Source of the DNA: Candidatus Kuenenia stuttgartensis
GTDB taxonomy: Bacteria > Planctomycetota > Planctomycetia > Isosphaerales > Isosphaeraceae
Assembly: GCA_945874095.1 (NCBI GenBank)
Contig: CAMCFM010000280.1
Span: 1 to 6,328, forward strand
Length of the DNA: 6,328 bases
Direction of reading: 5' to 3'
Shown here: piece after piece, positions 1 to 6,130 of the stretch
Layout: each line of letters begins with the position of its first letter
Numbering within the stretch: the stretch's first letter is position 1
Position numbers and translations under genes: made by a program
Notes under the pieces: generated by a model
Database searches by the model: none
Told to the model about the DNA's origin: nothing
The model's input: the letters and a program-made list of their open reading frames with translations, nothing else

Positions 1-530
1 TTGGCGCCCACGGGCATGACCATGAACTCTTGGAAGTCGATCTTATTGTCAGCGTGCTTTCCACCATTGATGATGTTGGCCATCGGCACGGGTAGAACGC
101 GGGCGTTGGGGCCGCCCAGATATTTGAACAAAGAAATTCCGGTCGCCTGAGCAGCTGCCTTTGCTGCGGCAAGACTGATACCGAGAATGGCATTTGCGCC
201 CAGTCGAGCTTTATTTGGTGTGCCGTCGGCAGCGATCATGGCGGCATCAAGACCGGCTTGATCGGTGGCATCTCGACCAATCACAACACGGGCCAGTTCG
301 CCATTGACGTGCTCAACAGCCTTCAAAACACCTTTGCCCAAATATTTAGTTTTGTCAGAGTCGCGCATTTCGACGGCTTCATAAGCGCCTGTTGATGCTC
401 CTGAAGGTACGGCGGCACGGCCGATCACACCTGACTCAAGTTTCACATCGACTTCCACGGTCGGGTTGCCACGGCTGTCGAGAATTTGACGACCACGCAC
501 GGCGGCGATTTTCGTCGAATGATTGATCAT
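1..530 (-). CDS. eno: Enolase (phosphopyruvate hydratase), N-terminal part, cut by window edge
   Basis: Enolase converts 2-phosphoglycerate to phosphoenolpyruvate in glycolysis, in the cytoplasm, as a Mg-dependent enzyme. Only the first 176 residues of a family usually about 430 long are present; the gene runs off the left edge. Visible landmarks are the N-terminal signature QILDSRGNPTVEV (residues 15-27), the mobile active-site loop PSGASTG (42-48), where the Ser of the A-S-T triplet helps hold the second Mg, and INGGKHADN (154-162), whose His159 matches the substrate-loop His of yeast enolase, followed by QEFM with Glu168. The ATG at 530-528 gives a normal N-terminus. An in-frame TAA at 584-582 limits any extension to 17 codons, with only GTG/TTG alternatives. 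No good Shine-Dalgarno lies in front of the ATG. A 213-base gap separates it from the next gene upstream on the same strand, so it probably has its own promoter. Nothing seen in the fragment suggests loss of function. Confidence 0.97.
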   Translation of the reverse strand, partial: MINHSTKIAAVRGRQILDSRGNPTVEVDVKLESGVIGRAAVPSGASTGAYEAVEMRDSDKTKYLGKGVLKAVEHVNGELARVVIGRDATDQAGLDAAMIAADGTPNKARLGANAILGISLAAAKAAAQATGISLFKYLGGPNARVLPVPMANIINGGKHADNKIDFQEFMVMPVGA

Positions 531-743
531 CGGTTGCTGTTCCAAATCTCTCACGAACTCGTTCACTGACAACGCTTTGATTTATCCAGTGGTGGACATC
601 ATCAAAACGCGAGTGCTCACCGGTGGCAACGCGCCAACCAATAACGCACTCATTTCTATGGCATAATGGCCGATCAGGGACAGTTTCGTCTAGTGGACAA
701 CTGGACGAATTCATCCCTTCAGCGAAGAATTATGACGAATATA
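531..743 (-). promoter_or_regulatory. Leader/intergenic region upstream of eno with two candidate hairpins
   Basis: This 213-base gap between the 325-residue membrane protein gene and eno holds no convincing gene. Read in the direction of eno, two inverted repeats lie almost back to back. The first is at 651-611: outer arms GAGTGC/GCACTC (611-616 and 646-651), inner arms GGTGGC and GCC-A-ACC (622-627 and 633-639, one bulged A). The second is at 608-574: arms 574-581 and 601-608, eight pairs with one G-U in RNA, enclosing a TCCA/TGGA stem (585-588, 593-596) with a GTGG loop. They end 44 bases before the eno ATG. I see no clear -35/-10 pair and no run of U marking a terminator for the upstream gene. 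The structures could be an mRNA leader, or chance. Confidence 0.35.
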
Positions 744-1721
744 TCAGGCCCGAACGGCCTTGATCAAGCGGCGAACTGGCCACAAAACCATTCGTACAGG
801 TACTGTTGCGATTCTACCCGGCAGACCAATCACCACAAGTGCGGAACTGATCACGACCCAACCCGCCAAGAACATTCCCAGATAGCGAGCGGCACCAAAG
901 TTTAGACCTTGTTGCTCAAGCCAGGTTCCAACCGCGGTTTCCAGACCCGCAATCGCACCTCCACCCACAGCGGTCGCCAGTTGGATCCCAGCCGAGGCAA
1001 ACTGCTTAACAGCGTAATCCGTTGCCTGGCCAGCCATATCGACGAATTCTTCAGGGGCGGCAATAAAGGCAGTCAAAAGTCCGGCAGCTGCCAGCTTTTG
1101 CTTGTTCGGAAGGACTGTCTCGGTAAAGAACTTCCAGCCCGGGCGACCTGTCCGGCGAAGCACGTTCACAGACTGAGCACCTTCTGTAGTAAGCACTTCG
1201 GCCACGTCATCGCCATAAACGGAGACAGCTGAGAGGCCATCGGCGCCCATGCTGCGGATCATGGTGTCGGCTCGTCCAGGAAACCGGCGGGCCAGAGATT
1301 GAGCGGCTTCGCCCATCTGGACAGCCATTTGCTTTTCGACTGGTGTGAATCTAGCAAAATCTTTGGCCAGATTTTGGTCACCAGCCACCAACTTCTGAAA
1401 GCGGGCTTCGAGAAGGGCGTCCGCAGGTTCATCGACCCGACGCGCTGTTCGGCTTAACTCCTGTGACCGACGGGCCAGAACGCCCAATCCATCCTCGCCC
1501 AGCTCTGTCGCTTCTTTGGCAAATAAACGAGTGGTTCGGCCTGTTGCCAGCTTTGGATCGGCGGAGCGTACAGAGGCCTGAATCATGTCGTCAAGCCATG
1601 ACAGGCCACCGGCCTGAGCGGAATTGGTGTTCAGCCCAAATGCCAACAGAGCAAGCACACAAACGCTTTTCAAGAAAGAGTTTGCATGGAAAGGGCCGGT
1701 TCGTTTTCGGTGATTTGTCAT
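744..1721 (-). CDS. Predicted exported/inner-membrane protein of unknown function (325 aa)
   Basis: I do not recognise a named family. From the ATG at 1721-1719 the protein starts with a basic n-region (MTNHRKRTG), a hydrophobic core (about residues 19-30) and a signal-peptidase I type end, SAQA-GG, with likely cleavage after Ala37. Residues 40-145 look helical and charged. Residues 147-177 carry R-F-P-G-R ... IRSMGADGL ... YGDD, a motif also found in the upstream 654-residue protein. The C-terminal half is hydrophobic: possible membrane segments near 209-222, a Gly/Ala-rich stretch 243-265, and a strong one at 281-300, then a basic tail (RIATVPVR, PVRRLIKAVR) likely facing the cytoplasm. The open frame extends upstream to a possible ATG at 1910, but that overlaps the upstream gene; starts at 1820 and 1757 are also possible. 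The 1721 start is preferred for its GGGGAGG ribosome site and the signal peptide. Probably in one transcript with the 654-residue gene. Confidence 0.82.
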   Translation of the reverse strand: MTNHRKRTGPFHANSFLKSVCVLALLAFGLNTNSAQAGGLSWLDDMIQASVRSADPKLATGRTTRLFAKEATELGEDGLGVLARRSQELSRTARRVDEPADALLEARFQKLVAGDQNLAKDFARFTPVEKQMAVQMGEAAQSLARRFPGRADTMIRSMGADGLSAVSVYGDDVAEVLTTEGAQSVNVLRRTGRPGWKFFTETVLPNKQKLAAAGLLTAFIAAPEEFVDMAGQATDYAVKQFASAGIQLATAVGGGAIAGLETAVGTWLEQQGLNFGAARYLGMFLAGWVVISSALVVIGLPGRIATVPVRMVLWPVRRLIKAVRA

Positions 1722-1733
1722 AGCAGGAAAAAG

Positions 1734-1740
1734 CCTCCCC
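1734..1740 (-). promoter_or_regulatory. Ribosome binding site deciding the start of the 325-aa protein
   Basis: On the minus strand this reads GGGGAGG, a strong Shine-Dalgarno core. Twelve bases separate the GGAGG from the ATG at 1721-1719, slightly long but usable. No comparable site precedes the other in-frame ATGs at 1757 and 1820. Together with the signal peptide that begins at this ATG, it favours the shorter 325-residue product. Confidence 0.55.
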
Positions 1741-1830
1741 GATGGTCGTTTTTGCATAGCAATTGTGCGGTGACTGTTGGACTCTGACTTTACCCGACCA
1801 GTGATGAAATATCCTGACATGTTTATCGCT

Positions 1831-1856
1831 TCAGCCCTTTTTTGAATCAGGGCTGA
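1831..1856 (-). other. Inverted repeat spanning the stop codon of the 654-aa gene
   Basis: TCAGCCC (1831-1837) and GGGCTGA (1850-1856) are perfect 7-base inverted arms around a 12-base loop. In the minus-strand transcript the loop begins with the UGA stop of the 654-residue gene and ends with six A residues. No U-run follows the right arm, so it does not look like an intrinsic terminator. It lies just before the open stretch leading into the 325-residue gene and could affect read-through, stability or coupling between the two genes; it may also be chance. Confidence 0.35.
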
Positions 1857-3811
1857 TTCTCCAGAGAGACAACTGAGCGGCGCGAGGCCAGGTGTTCTTC
1901 CATCTTCCAATAAGCGGCCAGACCAACTCCGGCTTGTCCGCTCTCAAAGGCAAGATACTTCAGGCCTCGCTCTGGAGGAACTCGCATGAGAAGTTCCCGG
2001 CCGTCTTTCATAAACCGCAGAGGTTCGAAACGGCTCAGCGTCACTCCAGCTTTCCGAGCCAGAGGACGAACAATTTCTTCAACCTGACTTAACGTCATAC
2101 GATTCATTGCGTTAGACATCTGCTTCAGGACTTTTTGCAAACCACCGGCTGATCTCACGGCCCACCACTGATTTGCTCGCCTGGCCGTGCTTGCAGTCAC
2201 TTGTTCACCTGCTTGGAGACCCGCTTTAACGCTTCTATCCAGAACGGATTCTGCACCTTCGCGGGCCGCAGTTTTACCAAGCGTTTTCACTTGGCCACGA
2301 GTCATTTCAGCCGCCAGAACACCCTCTGGCTGGATGGCGAAAAGGCTCATCACATCGGCCACCACAAATGCCCCGTCCATCAACGCCCATGACCACTCGC
2401 CGGAAGTCGGCCTGTAGCCTTTGGTGAGAACGTTTGCAAGGTGGGTCAGATCATATAGTGGGAGGAATTCAACGGCACTGATGTTTGTTTTCTGAATTTG
2501 AGCAACCCGTGCAAGTCCATCATCATGAATGATTTGAATGGTGGCCTGGCCACTGTCGCCTGAAAGGCTCATCACACCCAGAGCGAGCGATTCGGTGGTC
2601 GATCGGCTGGCCTTGTCGCGTAACTTTGCAACCAGTTCAGGGCTCAAATCACTTTGAGCGATTGGAAGGATGATGGCTGATCCATGTCGTCTGAGAATTT
2701 CCCGAAACTGCGTGTCAGACGCATATTTCTCAAGCATCACAGCCGCAGTCAGACCATGGTCGGCTAACGCTTCCACCGCTTTCTCACGCAAATCTTTATC
2801 GGAGTAGTCCTGATAAACCACTTCAGCAGCGTCGGCCCCTGTGGACCTGATCGCCGCTTCACCACGTTCGCCAAACTCGAGCGTCAATTTCAAAGCGTTC
2901 GGATGATCAGCGACTTTGGTAAGCAGCCCCGCTGCAGAAAGATGACGCAGATGCGACGCCACTGACTCGGCAGAATGGTTGCGGAGATATTCCGTTGTGT
3001 CATCCGCAGAGACATGGAGTGCGATCAGGGAGTCGTCCAGAAGCTGTTCCTGATCAAGGCTTTCAATCACATCTCCGAACAGGTTCATCACCATCAGTCC
3101 CTCGGGGCCCCGATGTCGCAGAGACTCAAGCGCCCATTTCGGGTGCTTCTCCAGAGTTTCAATCATTTTACGTAAGGAGTAAGATCCTTCTCTGAGACTA
3201 ACCAGTTGCAAACCAATGAGTGCATCCTGCAAGTCTTTCGGGTCACTTGACATACGCTCTACCAAGCCAGAGATCGCCTCAGGTTCGGTCATCATCAATG
3301 GCAAAATTTCAGGAGTCTTTTGAACAATCGCCCGTTGGCTTGGCGAGAGCCGTTCAAGTTCAGCGATCCAAAGGGCACGGTCGCCGTCATCAGCCCGCTT
3401 CAGGCTGAGGTAATCGCGCCATGTCAGGAGAATTCTGGCGGCGGCCTGATCATCTACAAGTTCACACAGGCGTCGAAATTCGCGAGGATGTTTCTCATAA
3501 AGGTAAACAGCTTCCAAGTCAAGTGTGTCGAGCAGTTTCAGGCCACGCAGGCCATCGGTACTTTCGAGGTTGATCGCCGTCTGGGCGTATTTATTCAAGA
3601 CCCGCTGGACCATCTCAAATTCTTTGGAATCTTGTCGATAACGATCAAGAACCTGATTTTTATGGTCTCGAAATGACTGGCCGATGGACGGCCCGGAATT
3701 TGTAATTTTGTCGAGGACGACTGGCTTGGTTTTGGCGGCCAGCTTAATAAAAACGGCAGAGCCGATGAAAAGGCACAGCAAGGCCAGGGTTTGTCTTGTA
3801 CCTTTCGACAT
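1847..3811 (-). CDS. Predicted membrane-anchored, mostly helical protein of unknown function (654 aa)
   Basis: I do not recognise a named family. A hydrophobic segment at residues 8-26 after a short basic start (MSKGTR) looks like an uncleaved signal anchor or signal peptide, putting the bulk of the protein outside the cytoplasm. Residues 45-460 are charged and predicted helical, with degenerate repeats of about 35 residues: RHRGPEGLMVMNLFGD (232-247), R-G-E-A-A-IRSTGAD (316-327), DHGLTAAVMLEKY (351-363) and DDGLARV (430-436). Two of these match a motif in the downstream 325-residue protein. Residues 473-491 (W-S-W-A-L-M-D ... V-A-D-V-M-S-L-F) form a hydrophobic patch with two Asp (479, 486). 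Residues 505-590 are basic and helical. The ATG at 3811-3809 is firm on the upstream side because an in-frame TAG lies six codons before it; there is no clear Shine-Dalgarno. It is first in a probable two-gene unit with the 325-residue gene, divergent from pyk. A helical scaffold or envelope role is inference. Confidence 0.88.
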   Translation of the reverse strand: MSKGTRQTLALLCLFIGSAVFIKLAAKTKPVVLDKITNSGPSIGQSFRDHKNQVLDRYRQDSKEFEMVQRVLNKYAQTAINLESTDGLRGLKLLDTLDLEAVYLYEKHPREFRRLCELVDDQAAARILLTWRDYLSLKRADDGDRALWIAELERLSPSQRAIVQKTPEILPLMMTEPEAISGLVERMSSDPKDLQDALIGLQLVSLREGSYSLRKMIETLEKHPKWALESLRHRGPEGLMVMNLFGDVIESLDQEQLLDDSLIALHVSADDTTEYLRNHSAESVASHLRHLSAAGLLTKVADHPNALKLTLEFGERGEAAIRSTGADAAEVVYQDYSDKDLREKAVEALADHGLTAAVMLEKYASDTQFREILRRHGSAIILPIAQSDLSPELVAKLRDKASRSTTESLALGVMSLSGDSGQATIQIIHDDGLARVAQIQKTNISAVEFLPLYDLTHLANVLTKGYRPTSGEWSWALMDGAFVVADVMSLFAIQPEGVLAAEMTRGQVKTLGKTAAREGAESVLDRSVKAGLQAGEQVTASTARRANQWWAVRSAGGLQKVLKQMSNAMNRMTLSQVEEIVRPLARKAGVTLSRFEPLRFMKDGRELLMRVPPERGLKYLAFESGQAGVGLAAYWKMEEHLASRRSVVSLENQP

Positions 3812-4153
3812 GCCGCCCGCAACTTTCTACGGACGGAAACTGCCAAACCAACTGGCAATTTCCTGGTCAGACTAGCTCAGTTCAAACCATGATTCGCCGC
3901 AAAGCATGGTATCTCAAAATCCAGCACCGCAATATTGTTCCGTACAGTCGCCTTCCCGTCAACTGAAACCTGCCCGAAGTTGACCAGATAATAGGACGAT
4001 CTTTCTGGATTTCCGGTCTGGCTTGTTCAAGGCACGCATCTTCTTCGGCTTGGGGTTGTGATCTGACATCCAAACTTACAACAATGATTTGACAAGATTG
4101 TGATTCGATATGGTTTGACGAGTGAATTCCCAAATTGATGGAGTGCAGCGAAC
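3812..4153. promoter_or_regulatory. Divergent intergenic region between the 654-aa gene and pyk
   Basis: These 342 bases hold no credible gene: minus-strand open frames here give low-complexity, unfamiliar proteins and run into pyk on the opposite strand. Promoters for both flanking genes must lie here or nearby. Seen directly: an inverted repeat TGCCA-N7-TGGCA (3841-3857), extended by AAA/TTT after one mismatch (3837-3861), 26 bases upstream of the 654-residue gene; a perfect TTGACA at 4089-4094 with a poor TATGGT 14 bases later (4109-4114), too close for a standard promoter; and a near-repeat TTTGACAAG/TTTGACGAG (4088-4096 and 4114-4122) spaced 26 bases start to start. A GGAG at 4140-4143, ten bases before the pyk ATG, is the likely ribosome site for pyk. 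Confidence 0.45.
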
Positions 4154-5683
4154 ATGACCAGACAATCCGGCTTGAGCATTCTGGGTGACGAAGGGCCTGG
4201 CTTGGTTCGCACTAAAATCGTTGCAACCATTGGTCCTGCATGTCGCGACTATGAATCGATCCGACGGCTGGCCATGGCCGGTGTCGACCTGTTTCGTTTG
4301 AATTTTTCGCATGGAACTCATGCCGAACATGCGGAAGTCTGGCAAAGGATCCAAGACGTAAGGCGTGATTCAAAAAAGTCTATCGCGATATTGATGGACC
4401 TCTCAGGACCTAAAATCCGCCTTGGTACTATCGTGGCTGATGATGGTGTTCTGGAATGCCCGGTGGATGGACTTTTTGAAATCTCGCTGGGCGACTCTGT
4501 CGATTTTAACGCTCAGGCGGATCCAAAACTGGGGCGATTGGTCTGCCCTGTCGACGAGCTTTTTGAAGACCTGGAGGTCGGCCAACGGGTTCTATTCGCT
4601 GATGGGACCCTGACCATGACCGTGGTGGAATCGTGGCCGGGTCAGCGACGGGCCATTCTGCGGAACATGATTTCCGGACGTCTCCGAAACCGTCAAGGGA
4701 TCAACCTACCAGGCGGTGGGGGCCGCATTAAAGCACTTACAAATAAGGATTTAGAAGATCTCAACTGGGCGATCAAACATCCCGTTTCGTTTATTGCACT
4801 CTCGTTTGTGAGACAGGCTTCAGATGTGCGTCAGTTGCGTCAGGAACTGAAAAGCCGGGGGATCGACTCGCGGATCATCGCCAAAATTGAAAAGCCTGCT
4901 GCTCTGGTCAATCTCGACTCGATTCTGGAGGAAGTGGATGCACTCATGGTGGCTCGTGGCGATTTAGGCGTGGAGCTTGACGTAGCTCAGGTTCCAGCGG
5001 CTCAAAAGCGGATCATCGCCAAGGCCTCAAGGGCTGGTCTGCCTGTGATCACGGCAACGCAAATGCTTGCCAGTATGGAAACTTCTACGATTCCAACCCG
5101 CGCTGAAGCCGCGGATGTTTTCAATGCAGTGCTGGACGGTACCGACGCCGTCATGCTTTCAGGCGAGACCGCCGTTGGCCGCGACCCTGTTCTGGCCGTA
5201 CGCACGATGAGCCAGATTGTTCTACAGGCTGAGACTTTCTCGCTGACCGATCCGGTCAGTAATCGACGATTTGAAAATTCGAACATGCGGACGACAGACT
5301 GGGCCCGCGTCACTCCGATCACAGCGGCCATGGTCTACACCGTTGCAGAACTGGTCCGTCAGATTCAGCCAAAGCTGGTTGTGGCTGTGACCCGGACAGG
5401 CCGTGCAGCGTTCGCTTTGAGCAAGGTTCGACTCCCAGTGCCCATCGTGGCTCTTTCAGATAACCCCTCTGCCATAAATGCTTTAGCCCTTGCATGGGGT
5501 GTTGAGCCCCTGGCTCTTGCACACTTCGGTGAACCGGACGAAAACCTGAAAGTGGCGTTGGATTGGGCCATGGCGCGGAACTTGATCGAACCGGGCGATC
5601 GCGTCTTGCATCTGCGGGGAGCCATCGCCAATAAACCTGGGCACAACGCACTTTACATCCACGAAGTTGGCGCCAGAACCTGA
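4154..5683 (+). CDS. pyk: Pyruvate kinase
   Basis: Transfers phosphate from phosphoenolpyruvate to ADP, giving pyruvate and ATP, the last step of glycolysis; a cytoplasmic tetramer in this family. The 509-residue length is slightly above usual, with about 18 extra residues before TKIVATIGPA (20-29). Active-site landmarks are all present: RLNFSHG (48-54), MDLSGPKIR (81-89), the catalytic signature IIAKIEKPA (241-249) with Lys244 and Glu246, MVARGDLGVEL (265-275) with Asp270 exactly 26 residues after the Lys as in E. coli PykF, ITATQM (299-304) with Thr302, and TRAEAADVFNAVLDGTDAV (315-333). The B domain spans about 90-190 and the C-terminal regulatory domain about 370-509, with a phosphate-loop-like TRTGRAA (413-419). 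Lys87 stands where potassium-dependent enzymes carry Glu. The start is supported by GGAG (4140-4143) and the fit to the family N-terminus. It is divergent from the 654-residue gene and converges on the TPR gene. Confidence 0.98.
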   Translation: MTRQSGLSILGDEGPGLVRTKIVATIGPACRDYESIRRLAMAGVDLFRLNFSHGTHAEHAEVWQRIQDVRRDSKKSIAILMDLSGPKIRLGTIVADDGVLECPVDGLFEISLGDSVDFNAQADPKLGRLVCPVDELFEDLEVGQRVLFADGTLTMTVVESWPGQRRAILRNMISGRLRNRQGINLPGGGGRIKALTNKDLEDLNWAIKHPVSFIALSFVRQASDVRQLRQELKSRGIDSRIIAKIEKPAALVNLDSILEEVDALMVARGDLGVELDVAQVPAAQKRIIAKASRAGLPVITATQMLASMETSTIPTRAEAADVFNAVLDGTDAVMLSGETAVGRDPVLAVRTMSQIVLQAETFSLTDPVSNRRFENSNMRTTDWARVTPITAAMVYTVAELVRQIQPKLVVAVTRTGRAAFALSKVRLPVPIVALSDNPSAINALALAWGVEPLALAHFGEPDENLKVALDWAMARNLIEPGDRVLHLRGAIANKPGHNALYIHEVGART

Positions 5684-5706
5684 TTTTGGTTGCGATTCTG
5701 GCACCA
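5668..5706. terminator. Weak inverted repeat between convergent pyk and TPR genes
   Basis: GCCAGAA (5672-5678) and TTCTGGC (5696-5702) are perfect 7-base arms around a 17-base loop, extended by three more pairs (5668-5670 with 5704-5706) after one mismatch. The left arm is in the last codons of pyk and the loop holds its TGA. It falls where both convergent transcripts should end, but no T-run follows on either strand, so a classical Rho-independent terminator is not shown. Confidence 0.25.
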
Positions 5707-5719
5707 CCAGGCGCCACAA

Positions 5720-6043
5720 TCAAACCAGCGTTTCCAAAAGGCCCTGCATTTCTCCAGCAGCGTGGCTTTCGCCAGCCTTGCGCGCTTTCTGTATTCCCAA
5801 TTCCAGCCAATATCGAGCGTGTTCCAATTCGTCTGTTTCCGCAAACGATTGCCCCAGTTGCTGATAGGCTGCAATGCTCTCTTCAGGGTGGTCCGTAATC
5901 AATGCCTTCAATCGGTCGCGCCCTTCGTCTGTTGCACGGTCTCGCAAACACTGCATGGCCAAGCCATATCTCAAAAAGCTATCGCGTGGATCTTCCGCCA
6001 GGCTGGCTTCCAGAGCGAGCCGTTTTGCTGATTTTTCTGTCAT
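5720..6043 (-). CDS. Small tetratricopeptide-repeat (TPR) protein
   Basis: A 107-residue, fully helical protein without signal peptide or membrane segment, so probably cytoplasmic. It reads as two to three TPR-like helix pairs: an N-terminal stretch SLAEDPRDSFLRYGLAMQ (14-31) with the pattern D-P-x-D-x-F-x-x-Y-x-L-A-M, a middle pair around RLKALITDHPE (44-54), and a good TPR at about 57-90 (A-A-Y-Q-Q-L-G-Q-S-F ... E-H-A-R-Y-W-L-E-L-G-I), closing with the A-G-E-S-H-A-A-G-E-M segment (90-99). From memory this end resembles a family of short TPR proteins in many bacteria whose function is not established; TPR folds generally mediate protein binding. The ATG at 6043-6041 is preceded by AAAGGA (6059-6054) at ten bases. 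The gene appears single, with its own promoter candidate, and converges on pyk with a 36-base gap. A link to pyruvate kinase is not implied by sequence. Confidence 0.88.
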   Translation of the reverse strand: MTEKSAKRLALEASLAEDPRDSFLRYGLAMQCLRDRATDEGRDRLKALITDHPEESIAAYQQLGQSFAETDELEHARYWLELGIQKARKAGESHAAGEMQGLLETLV

Positions 6044-6102
6044 CTTAAGTGGATCCTTTATGATCTTCGGGGTTGAGCCTGAGGGTAGGTCATGACACGA
6101 CT

Positions 6103-6130
6103 ATTGTATATGGTATTCAGGGTTATCCAA
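6103..6130 (-). promoter_or_regulatory. Candidate sigma70-type promoter for the TPR gene
   Basis: On the minus strand TTGGAT (6130-6125) and TACAAT (6108-6103) are separated by 16 bases. The -10 matches the TATAAT consensus at five of six positions; the -35 is weaker. Transcription would start near 6096, inside the palindrome GTCATGAC (6089-6096), leaving a leader of about 50 bases before the ATG at 6043. Confidence 0.45.

Noticed and set aside
436..714. Minus-strand open frame of 92 codons overlapping the eno start
   Set aside because: It reads eno in a shifted frame; enolase is unmistakable in the other frame and the peptide resembles nothing known.
3320..3676. Plus-strand open frame of 118 codons inside the 654-aa gene
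   Set aside because: Antisense shadow; the minus-strand frame is continuous for 654 codons with sensible protein composition.
3873..3882. TAGCTCAGTT, resembling the D-arm of a tRNA
   Set aside because: No matching acceptor stem, anticodon arm or T-arm at the right distances on either side.
3882..4354. Several overlapping minus-strand open frames upstream of and within pyk
   Set aside because: Two run into pyk on the opposite strand, composition is rich in Cys/His/Arg as in shadow frames, and none has a convincing ribosome site.
5690..6031. Plus-strand open frame of 113 codons opposite the TPR gene
   Set aside because: Antisense to a clear TPR protein; rich in Cys, Phe and Ser without any motif.
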